From Dyadobacter endophyticus (GTDB lineage Bacteria; Bacteroidota; Bacteroidia; Cytophagales; Spirosomataceae), in the NCBI RefSeq assembly GCF_014641595.1, contig NZ_BMIA01000003.1, positions 248,001 through 312,000 of the forward strand: 64,000 nt of DNA, written 5' to 3'. The position numbers and the translations under genes were made by a program. Positions 36,807 to 45,507 of the stretch are shown here, piece by piece (the stretch's first letter is position 1; each line of letters begins with the position of its first letter). Below the pieces are notes generated by a model that saw only the letters and a program-made list of their open reading frames with translations, searched no databases and was not told the origin of the DNA.

Positions 36807-36814
36807 CAAATTTA
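36807..36814 (-). promoter_or_regulatory. Candidate -7 promoter element for the AraC gene
   Basis: The minus strand reads TAAATTTG, an exact match to TAnnTTTG, about 82 bp before the AraC ATG. A transcript from here would include the terminator hairpin in its leader. No clear TTTG -33 element. Confidence 0.4.
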
Positions 36815-36897
36815 ACAGGTATACAAGAGTGCGTTTATAGAGTTAAAACGTTTCAAGCGTAGATACATTTCTACAAGTCGAGGCTTCAAGAAATTTC

Positions 36898-36905
36898 TAG
36901 ATTTG
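36898..36905 (+). promoter_or_regulatory. Candidate -7 promoter element for the LuxR-type regulator at 36946
   Basis: TAGATTTG matches TAnnTTTG exactly and lies 40 bp before the ATG. No TTTG at the -33 position is seen. Confidence 0.42.
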
Positions 36906-36945
36906 CGTATTACCCACGAATCCAATACCTCTTGACCGACAGTTT

Positions 36946-37581
36946 ATGAAGATATTGATCGTCGAAGATCACCCGCTTATCCGGATGGGCCTGAAACTCC
37001 TGATTTCTGAATCCGAATCCAAGGCCACAGTGACCCAATGTGATACATTTCCAGAAGGTCTGATCTTGCTAGATCAGGAAAAGTTTGACCTTTTGATCCT
37101 GGATATTGATATTCCTGGCGGCGAGAACATCAAAATGATGAATATGATCCGGAGTAAACAGCCAGATATCATCATCCTTATCCACTCCGGGTACGATGAA
37201 CAAGTATATGCATTACCCTATATCAAGGCAGGTGCAAACGGCTTTCTTTCCAAACAGGCGTCGCAAGACGAGTTCAAAACTGCCTTGAAAGCGGTTATGA
37301 GCAAAGGTAAATACGTAAGCTACCAGGTGCAGCAAATCCTGCTCAATACCATCAAGGACAACAATTTTGGCAAAGTAATGAATCCTATTACCAGTCTTTC
37401 CCCCAATGAAATGCGGGTTATGCAACTGCTGACCGAAGGCAAATGGACGAAAGAGATTGCCGCCATCATGAATGTGAAGGAAAACACCGTGAGTACCTAC
37501 AAGCGCCGGATTTTCAACAAGCTGGATGTCGTGGATTCGATCGAACTTTCCAAAAAGGTTTCGCTGCTTAAACAGTTCTAG
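36946..37581 (+). CDS. LuxR-type (NarL/FixJ) response regulator
   Basis: 211 residues. The receiver spans 1-120, with acidic residues in LIVEDHP, phospho-acceptor Asp in LLILDIDIPGG and Lys in FLSKQAS. The LuxR helix-turn-helix spans about 145-205, with LSPNEMRVMQLLTEGKWTKE and VKENTVSTYKRRIFNKLDV. This is a classic DNA-binding response regulator. Its stop overlaps the end of the convergent propeller kinase gene by 14 bp, and it resembles the regulator at 41087 on the other side of that kinase. Both are probable partners of the kinase. Confidence 0.94.
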   Translation: MKILIVEDHPLIRMGLKLLISESESKATVTQCDTFPEGLILLDQEKFDLLILDIDIPGGENIKMMNMIRSKQPDIIILIHSGYDEQVYALPYIKAGANGFLSKQASQDEFKTALKAVMSKGKYVSYQVQQILLNTIKDNNFGKVMNPITSLSPNEMRVMQLLTEGKWTKEIAAIMNVKENTVSTYKRRIFNKLDVVDSIELSKKVSLLKQF

Positions 37582-40500
37582 CCGGGTTGAATTGCAGGGT
37601 AAAGCATGTTTGCTCCGCATCACTGCTAACATGCAACCTGACGTCAATCAGCTCCGCCACCTCCTTGACGATCAACAACCCGAGACCTGTTTTTCGCCCA
37701 AATGGCCTTACAACATCATCGGTTTCCTCGCGGTCGGGCGTGTTGATGATTTCGATGACATGAAGCGGAATCGCCGCTCCTGAATTGGAAATATGCATGA
37801 CTACGCCGGAGCCTGTGTTTTCGGTCGCAGTGACGCTGATAATGCCGCCATGCGTAAACTTTACAGCGTTATCAAGCAGGTTATGGACCATGATCGCCAG
37901 CATCTGGGTGTCGGAAGGCACTGTCAGGTTAGCGGGCACTTCGTTCCGGAAAATGTTGCCTTTTTGTTCGCTGGCAGTTTTAAACAGCTCATATTTGCTT
38001 TCAACGAGCTGGCTCAAAGCTACATTCTCGAACTGAATGCTGTTTCCGTACACATGCACTTTGATATAATCCAGCAGCCCGCGCAACAGATCGCTCATTC
38101 GCCGCGTTGAATTGGAAATCACCTGCCCTATTTCTGAAACCACCGCCAGTTCACCTTTATCGATCATCGCCGGGATCGAACCGGATGTGAGCATGATGTA
38201 GTTCAGCGGCGACTGTATATCGTGCGTCATCGAGGCAAGCAACCGCGACAGCATATGCAACTGCCGGCTCATCTCGTTCTTCGATTCCTCCACGTCGTGC
38301 AATGCGAGGTTAAGGCTTTCCGTACGTTTTGCGACAATCTCTTCCAGCCGTGCTTTCTCCCGGGATATATTGCGCAGGCGGAAGCTGTTGTACAGGTAAA
38401 AACCTCCCGCAACGGAGAGAATGAGCAATATTTTTGCCCACCAGGTCTGATACCAAAGCGGCGGCACGATCACACAAATCTTTCTTATCGTCTGGTTTCC
38501 CCTACCAAAACCATTCACTTTACGCACCAGGAGCGTATGTATGCCGTGGCCCAGGTTGGAGAATACAATGCTGAAATCATTACTCTGGATCGGTATCCAG
38601 TCCGAAGCCTGTATCTGCTCACCGGCATCCGCCAGTGCATAGGAAAGGTTCAGGTTGTAGGCATCGCCGTAATAAGGTGTCGAAAAGAAGAACCTTGCCT
38701 GCACGGGATTTGCCGGCAACACCAGCGTATCGCCCAACGCATTTATCCATTGTCTGTTCACCAAAATCCTGTCCAGCATAATGCTGGCGGACGGCACTTT
38801 TTTGATCACCTCCCCCGGCCGGAACCAGATTAGCCCATTGAGCGAAGGCAGCGAAATAGTACCATCTTTCAGCGTGGAGGCGCAGGGCTGGCATCCGCCA
38901 TTGAATTCATTCGTCAGAAAGCCCTCTTCCTTGGCGTGATACAGGTAAAATATATCAAACGGAGCCTGCGTATAGTCAATAAGGTCTTTGACCGCGATCT
39001 GGAAAAGTCCTTTGTCGGTTGGAATCCAAAAATATCCATGTCCATCGTCAACAATGCAATGCGGACTTCCGAGATAACGGTTCCGGTCGAGCGGGAAGCG
39101 AATCAGTTTGTTCTTTTCGTAAAGCAGCAATCCTTCCCCGTTGGCAGTCATCCAGATTCGCCCGGCCTTGTCTACATACAAACTTTTAATGTAAATCCCG
39201 TCCGTGCTCTTGATGAGGTGAGCTTCTCCTGAATGCCGGTCGAATACATAGAGCCCGGTGGTGGTCGCCACCAGCATCTGCTCACCGAATGTATGCAGGT
39301 AGGTTCCCTTGATCGCATCCCTTATCAGCTTCGGCTGCGGGTCTTTTTCTGAAAGGTCCAGCCCGAAAATCCCCCGGGTGCCTGTGGCAATCCAGACTTT
39401 TCCGTCCTGGTCCGGATAAATGTGCTTGATTTCCGTATGAAGGTTCCATTTACGCAGCATGCGGTTGGCCTGCACATCCACCTGGTACAGCAGATCTCCC
39501 GTTTTCATCCACAGCAGCCCACCCTTATCATAAAACAAGCTTCGTTTATCACCGGTGTTTAACGCTTGCAAAATCGGTACCTTTTCTGTCACGATCACAC
39601 CGGTAACCGGGTCTTTCCTGAAAACAACTCCCATCGGCGTCAGTATGCCCCGGTCTCCCTTCGGCACCGTGGCATAATAAACGTTTGCGACATCGGCTTC
39701 CGGGGACGTCAATGCCTCGAATGTCTGCCTCGTCAATACAAACAAACCCTTGGACGGGCTTCCAAGAAAGATCGTTTCCGTCGCCGGATCGCGGTATATC
39801 GACTGTATCACATGCTCGTCGAGATCGTACCCGTCGATCACCAGCCGGGTCGTCAACCCGCGCTTCCTGTCCTCCGTTACCATGTACAATTTCTTGTGAT
39901 GGTAAAAAAAGAGCTGATCGGAAGTAATATTCCAGTAAACCTTCATGCCTTCAAACCGGTTGTCGTAACGGTTATCGCGTAAGAGGTCGCCATACACGCT
40001 CACCGGACGTACGCCCTCGGCAGTAATACCGAGCACGGCACCGGTTTCATTGCTGTAATACAGCTTGTCGCCGAGCATAAAATAATTCCACCACTGCAAC
40101 AACTTATCCGGTGCGAAAGCTGTGTGCGCCAACTTGCGGTTTCCGTGGTACAACTGCACTGAGACACTGTCTATCACGTAAAATCTCCCTTCACCGTAAC
40201 TGTCGGGAATAATATAGTGTACCGGGCCTGCCACTTCTTTCAGGTACGTAGGAATGCCTACCGAAATAAGCGTTTGGGGATTCCCGTCATCGAAATGCGG
40301 GAGTGTCATGATCTTGCTTTTATAGTAAAGCGAGTCGACTTTCGCACCGCCATTCTCGATCTTTACAAACTGGTTATAATCCGCTGCCGCATAGATCTCC
40401 TGTCCGGGCTTCTGCTGCCCCGGCCGGCCGGCGCCCGTCTGGTTCATCGACGGCGACAGCATATAAAAACGGTTGCTTGTTGTGCCGACGAACGATTTAT

Positions 40501-40717
40501 CAAAAATATTGAACCGGAGACCGTCGAAGCGCGCCAGACCGTTTTCGGTTGCGATCCAGACAAAACCCTCGGCATCCGCAGCGAGACCCCTGACGCTATT
40601 TTGCGGCATACCATTATCATCCGTAAAGTGCTTTACGGTATATCCTTTCTGGGAAAAGGTCTTTTCCAAAAAGGAGAGCATGCAAATTAATGTCAGAGCA
40701 ACTACTAGCCTATTCAC
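37568..40717 (-). CDS. Two-component sensor kinase with periplasmic propeller (Reg_prop/Y_Y_Y type)
   Basis: 1049 residues from the GTG at 40717, which gives a clean signal peptide (VNRLVVALTLICMLSFLEKTFSQ); the frame is open to an ATG at 40828, which would put 37 unlikely residues before it. The periplasmic part has propeller repeats of the regulator type (GMPQNSVRGLAADAEGFVWI, IKSLYVDKAGRIWMTA) and a Y_Y_Y-like domain before the membrane helix at about 757-779. The cytosolic HisKA has its His in ASMTHDIQSPLNYI (near 832). The HATPase has NLLDNAVKFTHG, a G1 box altered to ISNSGAAIP, and G2 TGLGLLIVKE. Unlike the hybrid one-protein version common in gut Bacteroides, it has no fused receiver or AraC domain and probably signals to the LuxR regulators on either side. 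Confidence 0.88.
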   Translation of the reverse strand: MNRLVVALTLICMLSFLEKTFSQKGYTVKHFTDDNGMPQNSVRGLAADAEGFVWIATENGLARFDGLRFNIFDKSFVGTTSNRFYMLSPSMNQTGAGRPGQQKPGQEIYAAADYNQFVKIENGGAKVDSLYYKSKIMTLPHFDDGNPQTLISVGIPTYLKEVAGPVHYIIPDSYGEGRFYVIDSVSVQLYHGNRKLAHTAFAPDKLLQWWNYFMLGDKLYYSNETGAVLGITAEGVRPVSVYGDLLRDNRYDNRFEGMKVYWNITSDQLFFYHHKKLYMVTEDRKRGLTTRLVIDGYDLDEHVIQSIYRDPATETIFLGSPSKGLFVLTRQTFEALTSPEADVANVYYATVPKGDRGILTPMGVVFRKDPVTGVIVTEKVPILQALNTGDKRSLFYDKGGLLWMKTGDLLYQVDVQANRMLRKWNLHTEIKHIYPDQDGKVWIATGTRGIFGLDLSEKDPQPKLIRDAIKGTYLHTFGEQMLVATTTGLYVFDRHSGEAHLIKSTDGIYIKSLYVDKAGRIWMTANGEGLLLYEKNKLIRFPLDRNRYLGSPHCIVDDGHGYFWIPTDKGLFQIAVKDLIDYTQAPFDIFYLYHAKEEGFLTNEFNGGCQPCASTLKDGTISLPSLNGLIWFRPGEVIKKVPSASIMLDRILVNRQWINALGDTLVLPANPVQARFFFSTPYYGDAYNLNLSYALADAGEQIQASDWIPIQSNDFSIVFSNLGHGIHTLLVRKVNGFGRGNQTIRKICVIVPPLWYQTWWAKILLILSVAGGFYLYNSFRLRNISREKARLEEIVAKRTESLNLALHDVEESKNEMSRQLHMLSRLLASMTHDIQSPLNYIMLTSGSIPAMIDKGELAVVSEIGQVISNSTRRMSDLLRGLLDYIKVHVYGNSIQFENVALSQLVESKYELFKTASEQKGNIFRNEVPANLTVPSDTQMLAIMVHNLLDNAVKFTHGGIISVTATENTGSGVVMHISNSGAAIPLHVIEIINTPDREETDDVVRPFGRKTGLGLLIVKEVAELIDVRLHVSSDAEQTCFTLQFNPARTV

Positions 40718-41086
40718 AGAAAACAAAAAAAGGAGCCTTTCTTCATAGTCCGGCACATCGGCGCAATTCCACTCCCGAACTATTTCGTATATCTTAAACA
40801 AATATAGAAGCCTAAACGGTGTTATCAAACGTAACCGAAGAACTACTACACATGTAACTTAAATAAATTAAACAGTTACGGTCAGTGCTCTAAATAATTC
40901 TATTTTTAAATACAATTATTTGATTAACAGATGATTACGTGTAGCTTTTCTTGAATACCAATAGAAATCTTTCTATGCAATATTTGTTCCAGCGCTACAA
41001 AAATAAAGGGACCGGCAACCTAAATTTATCGCCCGGGAACGGCTATCGGTTCCCGTTTGGGAAACATATTCTGACCCGCTTCGTTA
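40718..41086. other. Intergenic region between the propeller kinase and second LuxR regulator
   Basis: About 370 AT-rich bp, a divergent promoter region. Near its right end, CGGGAAC (41034-41040) and GTTCCCG (41049-41055) form a 7-bp inverted repeat 31 bp before the ATG at 41087; this could be an operator or 5' hairpin. No coding sequence is supported. Confidence 0.5.
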
Positions 41087-41716
41087 ATGAAACACATACT
41101 ACTCGTTGAAAATCACTCCGTCGTAAGATTGGCAACCCTTTTCATTATACGCGATGTGCTGCCGGTGCTCACATCATGGGAAGCCGACAACTTTCCGGAT
41201 GCCCTGCAGGTCGTGTCAGCTCAAAAACTTGATCTCATTCTCCTCGACATCAATATACCCGACGGCGAAGGTTTTCAGATGATCGGAAAATTCCGGCGGC
41301 TGCAACCAGATGTACCAATTATGGTGTTTTCCGCGATCGATGAGGAAATATATGCGCTGCATTATCTCAAAGCGGGAGCTAACGGTTTTCTTTCTAAAAG
41401 TTCATCCACTCAAGAAATCCGCACCGCCATTGCTGCCGTTCTCATCAACGGTCGCTATATGAGCGAAATCGTGCAACATGCCCTCCTCAGCAGCAATATA
41501 CCGGGAGCGCGCCAGGGCAATCCGCTCACTGCGCTTTCACAACGGGAGCTGGAAGTGATGGACCTGCTCCTGCAAGGTAAATGGACGAAAGAGATAGCCA
41601 CGTTTCTAAATATCACAGGCAGTTCGGTAAGTACCTACAAAGCAAGAATCTTCGAAAAACTCGGAGTTACCACCGTAATAGAGCTCTACCAGCGGGTTGC
41701 TGCGCTGAGGGAGTGA
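41087..41716 (+). CDS. LuxR-type response regulator with altered acidic pocket
   Basis: 209 residues, same plan as the regulator at 36946: receiver (1-120) and LuxR helix-turn-helix (about 145-205, LSQRELEVMDLLLQGKWTKE, GSSVSTYKARIFEKLGV). The phospho-acceptor Asp in LILLDINIPDG and the Lys in FLSKSSS are present. The N-terminal acidic pair, usually ED or DD, reads E-N in LLVENHSV, replacing one Mg-binding Asp with Asn, which could weaken or change phosphorylation. It is separated from the propeller kinase by a divergent promoter region and followed within 19 bp by a convergent PLP enzyme gene. Confidence 0.93.
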   Translation: MKHILLVENHSVVRLATLFIIRDVLPVLTSWEADNFPDALQVVSAQKLDLILLDINIPDGEGFQMIGKFRRLQPDVPIMVFSAIDEEIYALHYLKAGANGFLSKSSSTQEIRTAIAAVLINGRYMSEIVQHALLSSNIPGARQGNPLTALSQRELEVMDLLLQGKWTKEIATFLNITGSSVSTYKARIFEKLGVTTVIELYQRVAALRE

Positions 41717-41735
41717 GGCGGTGGCGTTTCCGCCG

Positions 41736-43013
41736 TCAGCGGCCCGCAGTCAACTCCTCCCGTATCCTTCGCGCCACAATCTTGTCTTCGCCAGGCTGTA
41801 ACATCCAGGCTGTTACCCGGATAAGATTCGCCCCTTTAAGAGTTTCTTCCATAGCGGGATCAATCGAATCGGAGCCTGCCTGGTAATAATATAGCGGCAA
41901 TCCGGAAAACCCTGCCTCTATCGACGGACTACCAAACCGCAGCTTGTCGCGCAGCTCGCGCCCGGTCAGTTTTACGATACTTTCGTCCCAGCTGATCGTC
42001 AGAGTCGGTGTGATATTTCCCAATTCTGGGATTGTGACTTTGGTCGTTATGCCGGGCAGATCTTTGACGGCACCTTCAATACGTGCGATCTGTGCCTCCC
42101 AGTCCTTCCATTCGCGGTCGTGGTCGCCGGAAACAAACTTTTCGAGCGCCACATACATGCCCAGTATTTCTTCCTTGTTGACCTTATGCCCCCGTGCGAC
42201 CGTATATCCACGCGGAGGCGCATTCAGGCGTGCGGCAGCCACAATGTCCTTCCGGCCCATGAGTATTCCCGCGCTTTGCGGCCCGCGCATCGCCTTCCCG
42301 CCCGATATGAAAACGAGGTCGAAGCCCATGTCGTTGAATTTCCAGAGATTGGATACAGGCGGTACATCGGCAGCAATGTCGATTGACGTCGGTATATTGT
42401 ATTTTTTCCCTATTGCCACCCATTCCTCGTGCTTGATCTGCCCTGCATTGGCCGTAATATTCAGGAAGTGAAGCAATGCCGTTCTTTCACTGATTGCCCT
42501 CTCTACATCCGCGAGGGTCTCTACTTCTACCACAGTACAACCCGTATTGAGAAAAGCGTGGTTATAACGCTCGTTATGCGATTTCTGGCAAATCACCTCC
42601 GACTTCATACCTGTTCCTGCCAAATGCGGTAATTGCTCTACCTTACGCACATCCAGGCCAGTGAGCACGCCCGCCAGGCCGAGCGTCATCGCTGAAAAAG
42701 CTCCACAGGTCACCATCGCCGCCTCCGAATGCACAAGTTTCGCGATCTTCTCCCCTACCTTGTCCTGCACCTCATCGATCATACAAAAATGCCGGGACGT
42801 GTTTTCAATGGTTTCCACAACTTCGTCGTGCATAATGCACCCCGACATGTAGGTAAGTGTTCCGGCTGCATTGATGAACGAGCGAATGCCCAGCTCGGCA
42901 ATTATATCCCGCTTTTTCTTCCGGGAAATCTGCCCACCCGTCACTTTGGCCACGGATAGTGAACTGATTAATGGCAATGTGGAGAGGCTTTGAATAACTT
43001 TTCTGCGTTTCAT
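41736..43013 (-). CDS. SelA-like PLP-dependent enzyme with Tat-type signal
   Basis: 425 residues, fold type I PLP enzyme resembling the SelA-like group that includes D-glucosaminate-6-phosphate ammonia-lyase. The PLP Lys is in LVFISGGKAMRGPQ (K240), and the cofactor Asp in TSIDIAAD (D212). AAMVTCGAFSAMTLGLAG is the phosphate-cup region. The N-terminus MKRRKVIQSLSTLPLISSLS looks like a twin-arginine signal, so the enzyme may be exported folded with its cofactor, unusual for PLP enzymes. The reaction is not determinable from sequence; lyase, racemase or aldolase-type chemistry on an amino sugar or amino acid is possible. It stands alone between a convergent regulator and a same-strand kinase. 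Confidence 0.85.
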   Translation of the reverse strand: MKRRKVIQSLSTLPLISSLSVAKVTGGQISRKKKRDIIAELGIRSFINAAGTLTYMSGCIMHDEVVETIENTSRHFCMIDEVQDKVGEKIAKLVHSEAAMVTCGAFSAMTLGLAGVLTGLDVRKVEQLPHLAGTGMKSEVICQKSHNERYNHAFLNTGCTVVEVETLADVERAISERTALLHFLNITANAGQIKHEEWVAIGKKYNIPTSIDIAADVPPVSNLWKFNDMGFDLVFISGGKAMRGPQSAGILMGRKDIVAAARLNAPPRGYTVARGHKVNKEEILGMYVALEKFVSGDHDREWKDWEAQIARIEGAVKDLPGITTKVTIPELGNITPTLTISWDESIVKLTGRELRDKLRFGSPSIEAGFSGLPLYYYQAGSDSIDPAMEETLKGANLIRVTAWMLQPGEDKIVARRIREELTAGR

Positions 43014-43216
43014 AGGTTTAGGATTTTGTAGAAACGCAAGATACGAATGAGTGAATCATTCAATCATTACCTTCCGACAACGCATCGAGCATTTCCTAAA
43101 TTATCTGCGCTCTGCGGGCCAGCTTTTCTACCCGTGGTCATGCACAGTCGGATGTTTTTATTTGTTGTACGGCAGAGGTTGGAACTCGGAGATATATCCT
43201 ATAAACCTGATAAATA

Positions 43217-44974
43217 TTATTTTACAGCGATTCCGAGAAAAGGAAAGATATAGTTGTAGAAATCCTGGGGGATGAAAGGTTTGATAAAATACCCGGAGAA
43301 GCCGCTCGCCATGGCCCGCTCTTTCTCGTTTTCGAAGGCGGAGGCCGTAAGCGCGATGATAGGTACTTTCGGGTCAAGTTCGCGGATGAGCGCCGTGCTT
43401 TCAAAACCATCCATAACCGGCATGCGGAGGTCCATCAGCACAAGGTCGTAACGGTGCCGACTGAACATTTCGTAGGCTTCCAGGCCATTCGAAGCCGTGT
43501 CGTGGAGAATATTCCTGCGTTTCAGAAGCTGCGTGGCCAGCACCAGGTTGGTTTTATTATCGTCGGCCACGAGCACCCTTACATCCGGCATCTCCCTTGC
43601 AACCGTGGCTAGTACCGGCTGGTGCGGCACCAGGGGTTGTTCCGAATAGGGCAGCGACAACCGGAACGAGAACCTCGCTCCCATCCCTTCCTCACTTTCC
43701 AGGTGTATTTCGCTGTTGAACAGGCGCATCAGCTCCCTCGAAATAGCCAGCCCGAGCCCCGTACCGCTCACGCCGTCAGAATGCGTCCTGGCCCTTACCT
43801 GTGTAAAAATCTCAAAGATACCACCCTGCTCCGACTTCGGGATGCCTATTCCGGTGTCGGTTACGGCAAAATCGAGCGTTATGGCCTCGGGGGTTCGGGC
43901 TGCTTCTCTGACATCGAGCGTGACAGAACCCTTTGCAGTGAATTTGATAGCATTGTGGACCAGGTTGGTCAGTACCTGACTCAGCCGCATGCGATCAGCG
44001 ACAAGTTGCGCCGGCAGCCCGGGATCAATCGAAAATGCAAGTGCAATCCCTTTCTCGTTGGCCTTTGGATCAAAGGTTTTTTTGAGTATATCAAAGAATT
44101 CGAACGGGGCGAACGCTTGTGGATCGAGCACCACGTGGTTGGAGTTGATCTTGTTGAAATCCAGCACGTCGTTGACGACCGCCATAAGATGATCGGCAGA
44201 AAATTTCAGAGTTTTCAGCAGATCGTTGGGCTTTTCGGCGTGCTCTTCTTCCTGCATCATTAAATGTACCATCCCTACGATCCCATTCAGCGGTGTCCGG
44301 ATCTCGTGGCTCATCATTGAAAGAAAATCAGTTTTGGCACGGGTAGCCTGTTCGGCAATGGTTTTTTGCCGTTCCAAAGCATCGTTTTGCTGCTGCAGCG
44401 TGTAGCGGAAATAGAACTCGCGTTTATCTTTATTGTAGTTCAGTTTTATTACAAAAGGGAACACAAAATGCGCGACCATCACAAAAACCCCGCCTTGTTC
44501 GAAAAATACCGACAAGGATGTCTGGCTAAAAAAATAGATCGATGCCGGGTATAGCGTCATGCTCAGCCCTGAAACTAGCAGTGCATAACGCAAAGGCCAG
44601 CGCACGACCAGCCCGGCGAATATGATCGCGAGCGTGAGGTTGAGGCAAGATTGTACGTAGGAAAGGTGAGGTCTCGACAGCAGGAATGCATAAATACAGA
44701 TCAGCGTCAAAAATGTATAAAAGCTCATTTGCTGCCCCGAGATTACCTTCCTGTAATTCAGGAGCATATAGCCCAGAATTACAAAACCCGATAGCACGTG
44801 TGCCGGCAACAGCGTGTAAAAAAACGGGTCGCCCGAGAGGAAAAAAGCGATCGACGACAACGGATTGCAAACCAGGAACGTAATGCAGAACAGCCAGTTT
44901 TGCACCCGGGTCTTTATTTCCGCCTCCTCTTGCCAAAGCTGCTCAAAAGATCCGGAATAGTAAATATCTTTCAA
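43217..44974 (-). CDS. Membrane hybrid histidine kinase with receiver
   Basis: 585 residues. An N-terminal membrane domain of about six helices (residues 25-185) follows no cleavable signal. A short coiled coil leads to HisKA with phospho-acceptor His in FLSMMSHEIRTPLNGIVGM, and a HATPase with NLVHNAIKFTAKG, DTGIGIPKS and GTGLGLAISRE. The C-terminal receiver has LVADDNK, phospho-acceptor Asp in LVLMDLRMPVMDG and Lys in FIKPFIP. No periplasmic sensor loop of size is visible, so the signal may be sensed in the membrane. A single-domain response regulator lies 104 bp upstream on the same strand and could exchange phosphate with it. Confidence 0.93.
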   Translation of the reverse strand: MKDIYYSGSFEQLWQEEAEIKTRVQNWLFCITFLVCNPLSSIAFFLSGDPFFYTLLPAHVLSGFVILGYMLLNYRKVISGQQMSFYTFLTLICIYAFLLSRPHLSYVQSCLNLTLAIIFAGLVVRWPLRYALLVSGLSMTLYPASIYFFSQTSLSVFFEQGGVFVMVAHFVFPFVIKLNYNKDKREFYFRYTLQQQNDALERQKTIAEQATRAKTDFLSMMSHEIRTPLNGIVGMVHLMMQEEEHAEKPNDLLKTLKFSADHLMAVVNDVLDFNKINSNHVVLDPQAFAPFEFFDILKKTFDPKANEKGIALAFSIDPGLPAQLVADRMRLSQVLTNLVHNAIKFTAKGSVTLDVREAARTPEAITLDFAVTDTGIGIPKSEQGGIFEIFTQVRARTHSDGVSGTGLGLAISRELMRLFNSEIHLESEEGMGARFSFRLSLPYSEQPLVPHQPVLATVAREMPDVRVLVADDNKTNLVLATQLLKRRNILHDTASNGLEAYEMFSRHRYDLVLMDLRMPVMDGFESTALIRELDPKVPIIALTASAFENEKERAMASGFSGYFIKPFIPQDFYNYIFPFLGIAVK

Positions 44975-45078
44975 ATAGGAGCTTTTTAGAACGTTAATTC
45001 GAAACTGTCCCTAAAAATAGTAAAGACAGTGCATTTTGGTACAAGATCCAGATTTAATTACTGTTGTGGGTGAGAGGT

Positions 45079-45507
45079 TTATTCCGGTATCACGTTGTCG
45101 AAAAATTCACGCAGTTGTTCCGACCCGATGATCCGGCGGCAGGTTTCAACAGTGAGCGGTTTTTGCTGATAGTCGATAACCTGTCCGAAAGTGAGTGCAC
45201 GGGCTTTCTCGCTCTCTTCGGTGGCTGAACTTACCATGACAATGAGGACTTTGGGCAGATAAGGTTTATCGCGGATCGCTCCCAAAAACTCCCAGCCGTT
45301 CATGATGGGCATATTAATATCCAGCAGTACCAGAAATGTGGTTTCCATTGCCTGGTTGGTGTCCAGGTAATCCAATGCTTCCTTCCCGTTGTAGCAAAGC
45401 ACGGTATCGCACAATACCCCGCTTCTTTTGAGAAAAGTATCGTGGAGAAACAACATGATCTTGTCGTCGTCTACCAAAAGGATTTTAAGCCCGTCATTCG
45501 TCATCAT
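45079..45507 (-). CDS. Single-domain response regulator
   Basis: 142 residues, receiver only. The acidic cluster is in LLVDDDK, the phospho-acceptor Asp in LLDINMPIMNG, the Ser/Thr in MVSSATEES and the Lys in YQQKPLT. The start ATG at 45507 is followed by a second in-frame ATG; either works. It lies upstream of the membrane hybrid kinase on the same strand. Directly before it on the same strand is a frame that reads like a decayed PAS domain, so it may once have followed a larger sensor gene. Confidence 0.92.
   Translation of the reverse strand: MMTNDGLKILLVDDDKIMLFLHDTFLKRSGVLCDTVLCYNGKEALDYLDTNQAMETTFLVLLDINMPIMNGWEFLGAIRDKPYLPKVLIVMVSSATEESEKARALTFGQVIDYQQKPLTVETCRRIIGSEQLREFFDNVIPE

Noticed and set aside
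41717..41734. GGCGG/CCGCC inverted repeat as a terminator between convergent genes
   Set aside because: Only 5 bp of stem with no T tract in either direction; too weak to call.
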